Shown: positions 8,134-19,197, numbered from the stretch's first letter. The stretch is 64,000 nt of DNA from Anaplasma ovis str. Haibei (GCF_002214625.1 NZ_CP015994.1:992001-1056000), one strand, 5' to 3'. Notes: generated by a model from the letters alone, not told the origin. Numbers and translations: made by a program.

Positions 8134-9429
8134 TTATGCGTCGCTCTTGTCCGTGATCCACTTCTTCAGCATCCTACGTATTCTTCCGCCGTATGACGGG
8201 TTGTGAGCCTCACCCACTCCCTTGCCGTAAAAGCTGTGCGCTACTAGTAGGGTAGTACCGACAGCCGCAGAGAATATTGGATTTCTGTCATACTCTTTGC
8301 CCATACCATGAATTTGGACAGGCAGACCAATCCTTACCTGCTTGTTCAAGATATAACTGGCAACCTCCCGGATACTGGCCAGGTTGCTACATCCTCCCGT
8401 TATCACTACTTTACCAACAACGTTCTGTTGCCTGTCCATCTCTTCTTTTACCAACTCGAGAATCTCCTCCACTCTTGGGCGAATAATGTTAGTCAAATCA
8501 GACTTCATTACGGAGCACTTATCTTCGTTACCATCTTCGGTTTCAATAGCGTAGTCTTTATCAGCCGAGGTGAGCATTACGTTCCCATGCAGCACCTTCA
8601 TGCGCTCGGCATCCTTAACACTTATACACAATCCGTACGCTATATCCCTGGTTATGTGCATTCCACCCAAGGGAATCGTACCTGCGTGCACGAATTTGCC
8701 CCTATCAAACATCCCAATAGAGGTGTAATTCCCCCCTATGTCAAGAATCATGGTTCCCAGCTCTTTCTCATCCTCCGTGAGGCAAGCCAACCCTGACACA
8801 TACGGTTCCGCAACACAGCCCCCCATGCTCAGGTTGTTATCAGTGATGCAATTCTCGATGTTGAGAAGGGCCAGCTTCGAAGCGGTAACCACGTGCATGT
8901 CAGCACGTAACTGCCTACCATACAGCCCTCTTAGTTCCGTAACATCGTTGAGGTCATCCAAATGATAAGCTATTGGAATATTGTGGACCACTATGTCATC
9001 CCTAGAGAATTTCTCATACGTTTGAAGCATGATCCTGCGTATGTCGCGATCTGATATCTCGTGTACTGTAGAACGCATTTCGTTCGAGATATTGTGCGAC
9101 GCAATGTTGCACCCGGACACATTGACGTACACCTGGTTCATTGTGTGCTCAGACACCTGCTCTGCAGCATCTATACTGGACAATATGGAGTATCCTGCAT
9201 GCTGCTTGCTGGCAATCGCACCACCATTAACGCCGTCAGCAGCTTTATATCCTACCCCCATAATTTCAGGTACACCGTCGCTACGTACTTTCACAGCGAG
9301 GCACACCATTTTTGTGGAGCCCATATCTAAAACTGCAAATACGTTCTTCCGGGGCTCCGTCATCACAGCAGAATGCAACACAACCGATACCCCTCCACCC
9401 CGGAGCAATCTACGACAGTCCGGGTTCAT
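8134..9429 (-). CDS. ftsA: Cell division protein FtsA
   Basis: The 431-residue product has the actin-fold ATP-binding blocks of FtsA: phosphate 1 VFAVLDMGSTKMVCL, phosphate 2 GTMILDIGGNYTSIGMF and the adenosine motif VVITGGCSNLASI. The C-terminus IRRMLKKWITD is an amphipathic helix, as used by FtsA to bind the membrane. It anchors FtsZ filaments at the division site. The first ATG (9429) lies 10 bases after the trkH stop. ATG 9363 would start closer to the conserved core (MTEPRKNVFAVLD) and may be the true start. trkH lies just upstream on the same strand, so the two may share a message. Confidence 0.93.
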   Translation of the reverse strand: MNPDCRRLLRGGGVSVVLHSAVMTEPRKNVFAVLDMGSTKMVCLAVKVRSDGVPEIMGVGYKAADGVNGGAIASKQHAGYSILSSIDAAEQVSEHTMNQVYVNVSGCNIASHNISNEMRSTVHEISDRDIRRIMLQTYEKFSRDDIVVHNIPIAYHLDDLNDVTELRGLYGRQLRADMHVVTASKLALLNIENCITDNNLSMGGCVAEPYVSGLACLTEDEKELGTMILDIGGNYTSIGMFDRGKFVHAGTIPLGGMHITRDIAYGLCISVKDAERMKVLHGNVMLTSADKDYAIETEDGNEDKCSVMKSDLTNIIRPRVEEILELVKEEMDRQQNVVGKVVITGGCSNLASIREVASYILNKQVRIGLPVQIHGMGKEYDRNPIFSAAVGTTLLVAHSFYGKGVGEAHNPSYGGRIRRMLKKWITDKSDA

Positions 9430-9438
9430 CTTATATGG

Positions 9439-10983
9439 TTATCGGAACATATCAAGCATTTTCGCGCCCTTACGAACCACCGGCAAGCGCCTTGCATCGC
9501 TTTGCAGTAGAGAAAGCAGAAGTACAAAAACTGGGACAAGCTCTAGTCGTCCGATCAACATCAGCACCGTCAACACAAACTTGACGGTTGTAGACAAAGA
9601 AGCATACGTGCCATTTGGTCCAATGACCTCGCCTATGCCCGGCCCTGTATTCGCAAAAGTTGATGCAACAGACGTTACAATTGTTGCCAAGTCGCTCTCA
9701 CTCCAGGCGACAATAATGCACGCAATGCAAAATACAAAGACATACATAAAGAAAAATGCGCCAGCTTCGGGGAGGGCACTCCCCTCCCGTACTACCGGTT
9801 GCCATTGCCTATAAGCCGAAGTAAGCGGAGCTCGCATAAGCATGTTTCTAACGTACCTGTACCCACCGTGCACCAGGATGACAATCCTATGCATTTTGAG
9901 GCCGCTGTTAGTGGAGCCGGAGCACCCTCCACATAGAGTCAGAATTGTCCCAGTAACAGCTAAGAAGCCCCAAGTACTATAATCGCAGTTGGCAAACCCA
10001 GTAGAAGTTGCTAGCGAAACAAGTGTAAAGGTTGAGCGCCGCAGTACCTCAGGAAACTCCGCCTCAGGAAGCACGTTCTTACCGTATAGGTTAATCGCAC
10101 CTAATAGCGAAAACACCGCCAGTATGCATATAAAGACAACAAACTGCTTGGATCGAAATCTGCCCTCAAGCACCAACCGTAGATACACTACAAACGGGCA
10201 GGAGGACAGAAGCATGAAGACGATGGCGATGATTTCAATTGCAGCACTGTCAAAGTAGCCCAGCGAGCTGTCGTAGTTCGCGAATCCACCTGTGGCAACC
10301 GTACTCATAGCGTGGCATATCGCGTCAAACACAGACATACCAGCTATTTTGTAGGCACCTGCACACAATACTAGCAACACAGCGTATACGCAAGTAATGT
10401 ACAGCACAGTTCTGAAAACACTAAACTTGAACTGTTGCGGCACTGTAGGAGATTCAACACCGTAGATATCCTTAAGCCCAACAACTTTCAGGCATGGTAA
10501 CAGCAACACACCGATGGTTATAACTCCCAACCCACCAATACAGTTTAGCATCGCGCGCCACAGCAGTATTCCCGGCGATTTTGCTTGTAGATTAGAGAGC
10601 ACCGTAGCACCAGTAGTGGTGAGCCCAGACATGGCTTCAAACAGCGCGTCAACGTACGGCAACCTGGTTGTCTCCGAGACAAAAAAGGGTATTGCGGCTA
10701 GGACCGGTAGTATAGTCCACACAGCACAGATGAGATATACAGTTTCATGCCGCCCTATGGGGCCAGACTTCCCACCGTGCAGGCACACTGACCCAACAAT
10801 AGCAGACACCGAAAAGGCAGTGGCAAAACTTTCCCAGTCTCCTCCTCCCATGCAGAAGTCCACAGCCATTGGAACCAGGAGGAAAAGCGCAAACAGTAGG
10901 GAGAATGCCCCCTGAATGAAAATAAGGGCACGGCAATGCGTCAGGGATGTACCACACGCCTCGTTGCGCACAACAGCCACCAA
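9439..10983 (-). CDS. trkH: Potassium uptake protein, TrkH family
   Basis: The 514-residue protein has about ten to twelve membrane helices and four pore-loop repeats. The first repeat is DALFEAMSGLTTTGATVL, whose TTTGA corresponds to the selectivity loop; the others include DAICHAMSTVATGGFANYD, LATSTGFANCDYSTWG and SVASTFANTGPG. These repeats are diagnostic of the TrkH/KtrB superfamily. The frame opens with TTG (10983) followed by GTG (10980). It faces upstream sequence that leads to tRNA-Ser on the other strand. No TrkA regulatory subunit is in the window. Confidence 0.93.
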   Translation of the reverse strand: MVAVVRNEACGTSLTHCRALIFIQGAFSLLFALFLLVPMAVDFCMGGGDWESFATAFSVSAIVGSVCLHGGKSGPIGRHETVYLICAVWTILPVLAAIPFFVSETTRLPYVDALFEAMSGLTTTGATVLSNLQAKSPGILLWRAMLNCIGGLGVITIGVLLLPCLKVVGLKDIYGVESPTVPQQFKFSVFRTVLYITCVYAVLLVLCAGAYKIAGMSVFDAICHAMSTVATGGFANYDSSLGYFDSAAIEIIAIVFMLLSSCPFVVYLRLVLEGRFRSKQFVVFICILAVFSLLGAINLYGKNVLPEAEFPEVLRRSTFTLVSLATSTGFANCDYSTWGFLAVTGTILTLCGGCSGSTNSGLKMHRIVILVHGGYRYVRNMLMRAPLTSAYRQWQPVVREGSALPEAGAFFFMYVFVFCIACIIVAWSESDLATIVTSVASTFANTGPGIGEVIGPNGTYASLSTTVKFVLTVLMLIGRLELVPVFVLLLSLLQSDARRLPVVRKGAKMLDMFR

Positions 10984-11144
10984 AATGCACTGCGCGACAT
11001 CCTAGCGCAGATGCAGCACCCCTGGACCACGCGCCTCTAGGCGGATCCTACCATAACAAATATCTCACGTCTATGAATAATACATACGGGTCATGTGAGT
11101 CCAAATTTGTGCGCATGCGCGCCTTTTTCTGTTACAATCAGCAC

Positions 11145-11229
11145 GGAGAGATGGCTGAGCGGTCGAAAGCGCACGCTTGGAGAGCGTGTACACAGCAATG
11201 TGTCGGGGGTTCGAATCCCCCTCTTTCCG
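11145..11229 (+). tRNA. tRNA-Ser (GGA)
   Basis: An 85-nt cloverleaf with acceptor arms GGAGAGA / TCTTTCC and discriminator G. The anticodon stem-loop CACGC-TTGGAGA-GCGTG has anticodon GGA. A long variable arm typical of tRNA-Ser and the T-loop GGTTCGAATCC are present. CCA is not encoded. tilS begins 28 bases downstream. Confidence 0.96.
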
Positions 11230-11256
11230 CGTTTTACCCCACATGGAACAGTAAAG

Positions 11257-12591
11257 TTGGAGTTTGAAGCCCTAAAAAAGCTCGATAGCCTAGATCTGAG
11301 TGATTGCTACGCCGTTGCGGTATCTGGTGGCGTGGATAGCATGACATTGTTGAATCTCGTAGCGACATTCCACAAAGCGCAAGCTACAGGCCGTCCAACC
11401 GTGCTGACGGTAAACCACGGGTTCCGCGCTGAGGCAGATTATGAAACGCGCTTTGTACAGAAGCAAGCCACGGGGCTTGGGTTAGATTGCGAAATACTTA
11501 GCTGGAACAAGCGTCGCGCATCTAGCAAGTCTCAGGAAACCGCTAGGGAGATTAGATACAGCCTGCTCCACCAGTGGTGCGTGGAGCACTCAGTCAAATT
11601 TCTACTTACCGCACACAACAAGAGCGATCAGGCAGAAACTGTACTCATGCATTTAGAGCGTGGTAGCGGCATTGACGGGCTGTCTGGAATGCATGAGCGA
11701 TCTATCTTCGGGGATATTACCATTTGCAGGCCCCTACTCAGTTTTACTAGACGGGAAATTTTGGAATATGCAACGCAAAAACAACTATCCTGGGTGGAAG
11801 ATCCGAGCAACCAGAATCCCAAATATAGAAGAACGTTTTTTCGCAACTTAATAGCGGAGAGCAAAAATCCTGGCGTCATTATAGATAGACTATGCAGGAC
11901 TACATCACACATGCAAAGGGCGCTTTCTTGCATTTTGCACTATGTGCGGTCTTCGCTTGATTGCTGTTTGGAATTCAGCCCTCTAGGTTTCATCACCATA
12001 AAATCGCAGGAATTACGCGGTGTGCCGGAGGAAATTGCATCCAGATTGCTGTTACTGTCGTTAATGGCCATGGGTGGGAAGGACCATAAGCCACGGTATT
12101 CTGCTTTCTGGCCAATATTGACAAAAATACGTCAGGGCCAGGATTTTACCTCGCGTACACTATATGGGTGCAAGATACGTAAAGAGCCAGACGGGAATTT
12201 CTCGATAGTGCGCGAGCTTGCACGTATAGAGACCAAAACTAGTGTAAGTACAACGGCTGAGACTATTCAGTGGGACCGAAGATTTGCCATAAAGGTAGTG
12301 TGCACACACAATGCACCAACCACGTCATACAGCGCTGAGCGTGTACCAGACCCTTCAGAAGAGATACATGGTTTGTACATCACCCCACTGGGCAATGGCC
12401 CATTGCCCGAACATCTGATGCATGTTAACAGAGATGTTGCATGCAGTCTCCCGGTGCTCGCCCATGGAGATAAAGTTCTTGCGTACCCTTGGCAAAACCA
12501 TAATATAGGGGTTGCTCCAGCTATCAGTGTGGAGGAAGTTCTGGTTAGAAGGGGCGTGATTAATCTAATTTGCCATCAGCTTTATCGGTAG
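11257..12591 (+). CDS. tilS: tRNA(Ile)-lysidine synthase
   Basis: The PP-loop SGGVDSM is at residues 23-29 and is followed by the TilS-type core (VNHGFRAEADYE, LLTAHNKSDQAETVLMHLERGSGIDGLSGM, RPLL.FTRREILEYA, WVEDPSNQNPKYRRTFFRN). The enzyme attaches lysine to C34 of the minor tRNA-Ile with ATP, so that it reads AUA. The frame is open back through the tRNA-Ser gene, which cannot be coding; the first acceptable start after the tRNA is TTG 11257, giving 444 residues, the normal size. ftsH starts 12 bases after the stop, the order found in many bacteria. Confidence 0.92.
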   Translation: MEFEALKKLDSLDLSDCYAVAVSGGVDSMTLLNLVATFHKAQATGRPTVLTVNHGFRAEADYETRFVQKQATGLGLDCEILSWNKRRASSKSQETAREIRYSLLHQWCVEHSVKFLLTAHNKSDQAETVLMHLERGSGIDGLSGMHERSIFGDITICRPLLSFTRREILEYATQKQLSWVEDPSNQNPKYRRTFFRNLIAESKNPGVIIDRLCRTTSHMQRALSCILHYVRSSLDCCLEFSPLGFITIKSQELRGVPEEIASRLLLLSLMAMGGKDHKPRYSAFWPILTKIRQGQDFTSRTLYGCKIRKEPDGNFSIVRELARIETKTSVSTTAETIQWDRRFAIKVVCTHNAPTTSYSAERVPDPSEEIHGLYITPLGNGPLPEHLMHVNRDVACSLPVLAHGDKVLAYPWQNHNIGVAPAISVEEVLVRRGVINLICHQLYR

Positions 12592-12603
12592 GGGTCACTC
12601 GTC

Positions 12604-14436
12604 ATGAACTTTAGAAAAGTGGCTGAGGGGTTGATTGTGTGGTCAGCAGTGATTGCCCTCACTGCAGTGCTGTACACCCAGTTTGGTGACAAGATTACAG
12701 GCAATAAAGAGCTGCGTGTGCCTTTCTCCGAGTTTCTTGTGAAGCTAGATGCGGGGGAGGTGGAGCATGTTAACATAACAGAGCGCGAAATATCGGGAAA
12801 GCTGCGCGACGGCACCAGGTTCAGGACTGGAGGCGTAATATACGATAGTCTGATCAAAACCTTGCACGCCCAGAAAGTTACTTTTGAGTTCTCGTCTGGG
12901 GAAACAGTGCTGGGCATTCTGGGAAGCCTGCTTATTTCCTGTCTGCCAATGTTGTCCCTGGTAGCTATATGGTGCATTTTCCTCAAACAAATTCAGGTTG
13001 GGGGCAACCGCACGATGAGTTTCAGCAAGTCCCGCGCGAGGCTTATGACTGATAATCGTGGCAAGGTCACTTTTGAAGACGTGGCCGGCATTGATGAGGC
13101 AAAAGAGGAGCTTGTAGAGATAGTAGACTTTCTCAAGCATCGGCAGAAGTTTCAAAAGTTAGGTGGAAAGATTCCAAAAGGGTGCTTGCTGATAGGCCCA
13201 CCGGGGACCGGTAAGACGCTGTTGGCTCGTGCCATAGCTGGGGAGGCAAGTGTTCCCTTTTTTAGTATTTCTGGTTCTGATTTCGTAGAAATGTTTGTTG
13301 GCGTAGGCGCCAGCAGAGTGCGAGACATGTTCGAGCAGGGGAAGAAGCATGCACCATGCATAATTTTCGTGGACGAGATAGACGCCGTGGGTCGGCATCG
13401 TGGCATAGGTCTTGGCGGGGGTAATGACGAACGCGAGCAAACGCTTAATCAGTTGCTTGTGGAAATGGACGGATTCGAATCCAACGATGGTGTAATCATA
13501 ATCGCCGCGACCAACCGCCCAGACGTTCTTGACCCTGCTCTTCTAAGGCCAGGTAGGTTTGATCGGCAGGTTACTATATCTATTCCAGATATAAACGGGC
13601 GCGAGAAGATTATCAACGTGCACGCTAAGAAAGTGCCTATGGCTCCGGATGTTGATGTCAGAGTAGTCGCAAGGGGAACCCCTGGGTTTTCCGGGGCTGA
13701 CCTGGCAAATTTGGTCAACGAAGCCGCATTGATTGCTGCCAGGCTTAACAAGAAAGTTGTCACTATGAGTGACTTTGAATACGCCAGAGACAAGGTCATG
13801 ATGGGCGCTGAAAGAAGATCTATGATTATGACGGATGAGGAGCGCCGCCTTACTGCATATCACGAAGCCGGACACGCAGTAACGGCGTTTCACAATCCCG
13901 CCTCTGATCCCATACACAAGGCAACTATCATACCGAGAGGTAGAACACTGGGCTTGGTGATGCGCCTACCAGAAACTGACAGGGTTTCACATACAAGAGA
14001 AAAAATGCTTGCTGACCTGGTAGTAGCAATGGGAGGCAGGGCTGCAGAAGAGCTGATTTTTGGATACAGCAAGGTGACCAGCGGCGCATCTTCGGACATT
14101 AAGCAGGCCACAGAATTGGCTAGGTCTATGGTTATGAAGTGGGGCATGAGTGATAGTGTTGGTCCTCTCTATCACAACGACGACCGGAATGAGTCGATTT
14201 CTGACAACATGGCAAACCTGATAGACGAGGAGGTAAAGTCCATAGTGTCAAAAGCGCTTGAAGAGGCCAGGACCACCCTGGAAGAGCATATTAGCTTCCT
14301 ACATGTTATAGCAGAAAACCTTCTGGAATTTGAGACGCTGACCGGCGAGGAAATAAGCGATCTGATGTCCGGCAAGAAAATAACCAGGAGTGAAGGGGAA
14401 ACTAAGCCAATAAAGCGTTCTTTTGTGCAAGACTGA
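12604..14436 (+). CDS. ftsH: ATP-dependent zinc metalloprotease FtsH
   Basis: The 610-residue product has two N-terminal membrane helices (about 10-28 and 100-122). An AAA module follows with Walker A GPPGTGKT (from residue 198), Walker [16 protein letters not shown] and the second region of homology [19 protein letters not shown]. The protease zinc site HEAGH is at residues 420-424. It degrades damaged or short-lived membrane and cytosolic proteins at the inner membrane. It follows tilS by 12 bases and is probably co-transcribed with it. The length and all catalytic residues are normal. Confidence 0.97.
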   Translation: MNFRKVAEGLIVWSAVIALTAVLYTQFGDKITGNKELRVPFSEFLVKLDAGEVEHVNITEREISGKLRDGTRFRTGGVIYDSLIKTLHAQKVTFEFSSGETVLGILGSLLISCLPMLSLVAIWCIFLKQIQVGGNRTMSFSKSRARLMTDNRGKVTFEDVAGIDEAKEELVEIVDFLKHRQKFQKLGGKIPKGCLLIGPPGTGKTLLARAIAGEASVPFFSISGSDFVEMFVGVGASRVRDMFEQGKKHAPCIIFVDEIDAVGRHRGIGLGGGNDEREQTLNQLLVEMDGFESNDGVIIIAATNRPDVLDPALLRPGRFDRQVTISIPDINGREKIINVHAKKVPMAPDVDVRVVARGTPGFSGADLANLVNEAALIAARLNKKVVTMSDFEYARDKVMMGAERRSMIMTDEERRLTAYHEAGHAVTAFHNPASDPIHKATIIPRGRTLGLVMRLPETDRVSHTREKMLADLVVAMGGRAAEELIFGYSKVTSGASSDIKQATELARSMVMKWGMSDSVGPLYHNDDRNESISDNMANLIDEEVKSIVSKALEEARTTLEEHISFLHVIAENLLEFETLTGEEISDLMSGKKITRSEGETKPIKRSFVQD

Positions 14437-14630
14437 TGACGCCGGCTTTGTAGGGGTTACTTTCACCATCGCTGTTGCAGCCACAAATTTGGCTGAGGTT
14501 AGCTAGTCACCAGACGAATCTTCCAGCATGTTAATCGTCGAGGGATGTCTGTGGGCTTTTGTCAATTCTGTTGTGCTTTACTCAGCTTGAGCATATAATC
14601 CGCGTTCCAGTACCTCTATACGTAGTCCCT

Positions 14631-17249
14631 ATGTTGAGCATGGCAAAGCGGGTGTTCTGGCCGTACAGTTATAGGTCCGGCGGGGCCTCATTTCACAAGA
14701 TTGTCAAGAACATTAACGCTATGGAGGAAGGGTTATCTGCACTTTCAGATAGCGAACTTGCTTCCAAAACCAGCCATTTCAAAGAATTGCTCGCAAGCGG
14801 CCAGACACTTGATGACCTCCTCGTTCCGGCTTTTGCAGTGGTGCGCGAAGCCGCACGTAGGGTACTGAATATGCGCCACTTCGATGTACAGCTTATCGGG
14901 GGAATAGCCCTACATAGGTGCATGATCGCGGAAATGAAAACGGGGGAAGGTAAAACATTGGTGGCAACCCTCGCTGCATATTTGGGCGCACTGGAGGGTG
15001 CGGGGGTGCATGTAGTCACTGTGAATGACTATCTAGCACGGCGTGACTCCGAATGGATGGGCAACGTATACCGGGCCCTAGGAATGAGCGTGGGTTGCAT
15101 AACGGGGTCATCTTCGGATGAACAAAGAAGGGCCGCGTACGAGTGTGACGTGCTTTACTCAACAAACAACGAACTTGGGTTCGACTATCTCCGTGATAAC
15201 ATGAAATTCAGTAGGGAATCCATGGTGCAGCGGGGATTTAATTACGCAATCGTGGATGAAGTGGATTCTATTCTGATAGACGAGGCAAGAACCCCGCTAA
15301 TTATTTCTGGGCCAGTAGAACGTGATAGCGCCCTGTATGGCAGGGTAGACTCATTAGTGCGAGCACTTACACCAGAAGATTATGAGGTGGAGGAGAAAAA
15401 CAGGTCCGCATTTTTGACGGAAGAAGGAGCGGTTAAGGTCGAAAAAATGCTCCTGTCAAAGGGGCTCATCCCCGCAGGGTCTTCTCTGTATGATACCGAA
15501 AACATAGTAATGATGCACTATGTGAGCCAGGCTCTACGTGCCCACAAGTTGTTCGCCGTGAACAAGGACTATATAGTGAAAAATGGCAATGTGGTCATAA
15601 TTGACGAGTTCACCGGGCGGATGATGGAGGGGCGCAGGTATTCAGACGGGTTACACCAGGCACTGGAAGCTAAAGAGAGGCTTGACGTCAACAGCGAAAA
15701 TCAAACTCTGGCGTCTACCACATTTCAGAATTACTTCCGCATGTATCGCCGCATTTCAGGAATGACTGGTACTGCGGCAACTGAAGCTGATGAGTTTTTG
15801 GGAACGTACAATTTACAAGTCATGCAGATTCCAACCAATGTTCCCGTAAAAAGGGTGGATATGGATGACGACGTGTACTGTACAGAAGAGGAGAAATTTG
15901 AAGCGGTAATAGACTTTATAGTAGAGCGCAATAAGCGGTCGCAGCCCACACTGGTGGGCACCATTAGTATAGAAAAGTCCGAACTTTTGTCCGGCATGCT
16001 TACAAAAAGGGGAATAAAACATTCTGTACTGAACGCTCGGTACCACGAAAAGGAGGCATACATCATAGCCCAAGCGGGCAGACCCGGGGCAGTTACGATC
16101 GCGACTAACATGGCAGGCCGGGGAACAGACATACAACTTGGTGGAAACCCCGAAATGTTGGCGAAAGACGAGCTGTCGGGCATCACATCTGATGAGGAAC
16201 GCAGCGCAAGGTACGAGCAGCTCGTGGCACAAGCAAAACGTGATAGGGATGTGGTGGTTGAAGCGGGGGGTTTGTGTATTGTCGGCACAGAACGGCACGA
16301 AAGCAGGAGGATTGACAACCAGCTCCGTGGAAGATCTGGTCGGCAGGGGGACCCCGGATTGTCCAAGTTTTTCCTTTCCTTGGAGGACGACTTGCTGAGA
16401 ATTTTTGGCTCAGACAAAGTCAAAGGAATGTTAAAAAAGCTGGGTATGAAGAGGGGCGAGGCAATTCAGCATAGATGGATAAGCAAGGCGATAGAGCGCG
16501 CACAGAAGAAGGTGGAGTCCAGAAACTATGACATCCGCAAGTCTCTACTTCGGTTTGACGATGTAATAAATGAGCAGAGACGGGTTGTGTTTGAACAACG
16601 CAATCAGGTGCTTGACAACGACACATATGATTTCGCATTCATGTATCACAGCGTGAACAAAGATCTGGTGTCACGCATTATCAAGGACAAATATTACGAC
16701 CACAACTCGGAAACGTGTGAACCTCTGTTGTTGGAAGTTAAGCGAATATACGGGGTAGAATTGGAGCTTGAAAAGCTGCAAAATTTGGAGACCAAGGAAC
16801 AGGTGGTAGACTATCTAGACTCGTTCGCCCATGATTTACTAGAAAGGAAAGCTGCAGAGTTCGTCCACAACGGGGAGAACCTCTGGGACTTTGCGGCAAG
16901 GCGGGTGTTAATCACGTCTTTGGACCATCTGTGGACCGAGCACTTGTCTGCGCTTGACAGCCTAAAATGCGGCATTAACCTCCGCTCCATAGGGCAGAAA
17001 GACCCATTGAACGAATTTAAAATTGAAGCCTTCACCATGTTGAAGCACATGCTGTCCAGGTTTCATGAGATGGTAGTGCAGAAGCTATCAAACATGCGGC
17101 TAGAGCGGGATACCGGCCCCGCTACGCAGCATATGTTCGGAGCTGCACGTGGGAGTGGCTCACCATTTAGCGGCATTTCTCGTAATGAGAAGTGCCCTTG
17201 CGGATCCGGTAAGAAATTCAAACACTGCCACGGTATTCTGCAACTTTGA
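14631..17249 (+). CDS. secA: Preprotein translocase ATPase SecA
   Basis: ATG 14631 ([10 protein letters not shown]) gives 872 residues, the usual size; the open frame extends 24 codons further upstream without SecA similarity. Visible features are the Walker A core TGEGKT (residues 104-109), the helicase motif [35 protein letters not shown], the [25 protein letters not shown] block and the C-terminal zinc motif [14 protein letters not shown], which binds SecB or the ribosome. It drives export of unfolded proteins through SecYEG. It has its own gap upstream (195 bases) and is convergent with the MlaC-like gene. Confidence 0.98.
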   Translation: MLSMAKRVFWPYSYRSGGASFHKIVKNINAMEEGLSALSDSELASKTSHFKELLASGQTLDDLLVPAFAVVREAARRVLNMRHFDVQLIGGIALHRCMIAEMKTGEGKTLVATLAAYLGALEGAGVHVVTVNDYLARRDSEWMGNVYRALGMSVGCITGSSSDEQRRAAYECDVLYSTNNELGFDYLRDNMKFSRESMVQRGFNYAIVDEVDSILIDEARTPLIISGPVERDSALYGRVDSLVRALTPEDYEVEEKNRSAFLTEEGAVKVEKMLLSKGLIPAGSSLYDTENIVMMHYVSQALRAHKLFAVNKDYIVKNGNVVIIDEFTGRMMEGRRYSDGLHQALEAKERLDVNSENQTLASTTFQNYFRMYRRISGMTGTAATEADEFLGTYNLQVMQIPTNVPVKRVDMDDDVYCTEEEKFEAVIDFIVERNKRSQPTLVGTISIEKSELLSGMLTKRGIKHSVLNARYHEKEAYIIAQAGRPGAVTIATNMAGRGTDIQLGGNPEMLAKDELSGITSDEERSARYEQLVAQAKRDRDVVVEAGGLCIVGTERHESRRIDNQLRGRSGRQGDPGLSKFFLSLEDDLLRIFGSDKVKGMLKKLGMKRGEAIQHRWISKAIERAQKKVESRNYDIRKSLLRFDDVINEQRRVVFEQRNQVLDNDTYDFAFMYHSVNKDLVSRIIKDKYYDHNSETCEPLLLEVKRIYGVELELEKLQNLETKEQVVDYLDSFAHDLLERKAAEFVHNGENLWDFAARRVLITSLDHLWTEHLSALDSLKCGINLRSIGQKDPLNEFKIEAFTMLKHMLSRFHEMVVQKLSNMRLERDTGPATQHMFGAARGSGSPFSGISRNEKCPCGSGKKFKHCHGILQL

Positions 17250-17315
17250 TCTTTTTCAGAAGTAATGCAACCACCTGGGCCTGCTTCTCGCGCCACACTT
17301 AGCATATATGTTAGC

Positions 17316-17993
17316 CTAGGAAGTGGCACCAGCAGTTTGTGGGCGCAGACCACCTATTGAGTTCATGGGAGCTTTTTCGTTTTCAATCTCAAAGTGAGAT
17401 ATCGCCCCATCTATCCCATATTTTTTTATTATGTCGTCAACTATTGACCGCTGGGTTATGGCAGTGCTGATGAAGTTGTTGATTTTCATATCGCATATCC
17501 CAAGTTTGCCGCCATCGACAACGTGGAATTCTATTACAATAAAATCATCGCTGTACCCTCTTCTGGCCAGCCGGACCCTGACCGCGTATGTGCCATCATC
17601 AACGAGCCGCACAGACATTATACGCATCACGTGAAATGCATGCATGCGCAACTGCCTGATGTACACACCCCTTATGTAGCGCCCATATGTGCCAACAAAC
17701 CTTTCGCGCTGCAATGGGTTGGCAGTTTTCCAGTGGCTGCCCATAGCGAACTTGGCAATCCCATTTAAATCAAGTGCACCATTTACGACTTCTTCGAGCA
17801 GTGTATCGACGGTTTCCCCGCCTTTCGACACTATGGAATATACGCGCGTCTTGAGAGACTCAATAAAGCCGCAAATCTCCTGGTGATTGCTGCACGTTTC
17901 GAAGCGGGTAGTAAACCCTCCAAGAGATACAAGAGATATAAAGGCAAGGCACACTGCCAGAACACAGCCTACATCGGTGTATCTTTTGTACAT
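17316..17993 (-). CDS. mlaC: MlaC/Ttg2D-like phospholipid-binding protein
   Basis: From ATG 17993 (MYKRYTDVG) the product has 225 residues, with a hydrophobic signal segment (VGCVLAVCLAFISLVSLGG). The body carries features of the MlaC family: LNGIAKFAMGSHWKTANPLQRERFVGTYGRYI, then the beta-sheet core, and near the end DMKINNFISTAITQRSIVDDIIKKYG, which parallels the usual D..I.GISL...YR.EF..I..... ending. MlaC shuttles phospholipids between the outer-membrane and inner-membrane Mla complexes. The family call is by pattern and is not certain. The CDF exporter gene lies 84 bases upstream on the same strand. Confidence 0.7.
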   Translation of the reverse strand: MYKRYTDVGCVLAVCLAFISLVSLGGFTTRFETCSNHQEICGFIESLKTRVYSIVSKGGETVDTLLEEVVNGALDLNGIAKFAMGSHWKTANPLQRERFVGTYGRYIRGVYIRQLRMHAFHVMRIMSVRLVDDGTYAVRVRLARRGYSDDFIVIEFHVVDGGKLGICDMKINNFISTAITQRSIVDDIIKKYGIDGAISHFEIENEKAPMNSIGGLRPQTAGATS

Positions 17994-18077
17994 CAGCACT
18001 CTCCTGGGCAGTATGTGCAATGCTATACTACCAGTTGTTATCTTAACATTAACCATTACTACACCAAAAAGCACAGT

Positions 18078-18971
18078 TCAGCTCGCATCCGAACATTCTC
18101 CGCATTCAACCTCTATGGTTACATGGGGTATGCCGAACTTTTCGTTGAGCAACTTCTTTATTGATATCAAAAGTGCAGAGTGTGCTTCATTGCTTATCAG
18201 AGGTGTTGGCACCTTCACGTGCATTGTCATTATGGGATAATTGTTGGTCAAAGACCACAAATGAACATGGTGCACGTCGATAACCGCTGGAATGTTGCTG
18301 AGAATCGAATCTTTCACCTCTTCAATGTCTATGTTTTCCGGCTTTCCCTCCAGCAAAATATTGCCGGAACTTTTCACTATTTTAAACGCGCTGCAGAACA
18401 TCATAATGCTAGCAAACACAGACAACAGAGGGTCAACAATTTGCCATCCGCTGAGCATGATAACAATAGAAGACACAACGGCCGCGACAGAGCTTAGTAG
18501 ATCTCCCAAAACGTGCAGTACTGCACTTTTGATATTTAAATTGTGTTCGTTCTTTCTGTATAGAATCACAAGCACCGTTACATTCGCCACAAGGCCCAGC
18601 AGCGCCACCATTAGCATGATTTGCCAGTGTACCTCAACCGGGTAAATGAACCGCTTGGCTGATTCGCAGACTATTAGAATTGCCACCACAAATAAAGAAA
18701 CACCGTTGACGAATGCAGCCATAACTTGAAATCTGTGGTAGCCATATGACCTGCACGCATCGGATTCTTTCGCGGCAAACTTATATGCAAGCCAACTGAG
18801 CGTGAGTGCCACAAGATCTGTAAGCATGTGGCCGGCATCTGAGAGTAATGCAAGTGAGTTTGAAGCCAGCCCTCCTATAACTTCGGCTGCCATTGCCACC
18901 GCAACCACAACCATAGAGAGTGCCATCCTCCTGTGCGTACGCGGGCAGAACTCACCATCATAGCTGGACAT
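18078..18971 (-). CDS. Cation diffusion facilitator (zinc/divalent metal exporter)
   Basis: About 297 residues with six membrane helices. It includes the metal-site segments SLALLSDAGHMLTDLVALTLSW (helix 2, with the D..HM..D motif) and SAVLHVLGDLLSSVAAV (helix 5, H..GD pattern), plus a cytosolic C-terminal domain with DVHHVHLWSLT. This is the CDF family (CzcD/ZitB-like), which exports Zn2+ or similar ions against protons. The frame runs back into tRNA-Val, so the start must lie after 18990. ATG 18971 has GAGGG eight bases upstream; ATG 18977 is the alternative. The transcript probably begins with the tRNA. Confidence 0.92.
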   Translation of the reverse strand: MSSYDGEFCPRTHRRMALSMVVVAVAMAAEVIGGLASNSLALLSDAGHMLTDLVALTLSWLAYKFAAKESDACRSYGYHRFQVMAAFVNGVSLFVVAILIVCESAKRFIYPVEVHWQIMLMVALLGLVANVTVLVILYRKNEHNLNIKSAVLHVLGDLLSSVAAVVSSIVIMLSGWQIVDPLLSVFASIMMFCSAFKIVKSSGNILLEGKPENIDIEEVKDSILSNIPAVIDVHHVHLWSLTNNYPIMTMHVKVPTPLISNEAHSALLISIKKLLNEKFGIPHVTIEVECGECSDAS

Positions 18972-18989
18972 ACGCATCACCCTCGTGAG

Positions 18990-19062
18990 TGGGTAATACT
19001 GGACTCGAACCAGTGACCTCTTGCATGTCAAGCAAACGCTCTACCACCTGAGCTAATCACCC
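18990..19062 (-). tRNA. tRNA-Val (GAC)
   Basis: A 73-nt cloverleaf on the minus strand with acceptor arms GGGTGAT / ATTACCC and discriminator A. The D-arm is AGCTCAGGTGGTAGAGC, the anticodon loop TTGACAT has anticodon GAC, and the T-arm is ACTGGTTCGAGTCCAGT. CCA is not encoded. The CDF gene starts within about 20 bases of its 3' end. Confidence 0.96.
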
Positions 19063-19197
19063 AATGCTTACTACTATAGGCCATGTCCACTAAAAGTCAA
19101 TTCGCTGTGGCGCCACCAACCCGCAGACCAGAGCATGCATCACGGAAAACTTGCGTGCCAAACAAGTTTTTAAGCTTCACTTCCGGCCCCATTGAAA

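Noticed and set aside
11095-11256. Upstream extension of tilS
   Set aside because: It would translate through the whole tRNA-Ser gene; the enzyme's normal length starts after the tRNA.
13449-13799. Minus-strand frames within ftsH
   Set aside because: Antisense to the AAA module of FtsH; nothing recognisable.
15731-16423. Minus-strand 230-codon frame within secA
   Set aside because: It is antisense to the most conserved part of SecA, and its Ser/Pro-rich product resembles no protein family.
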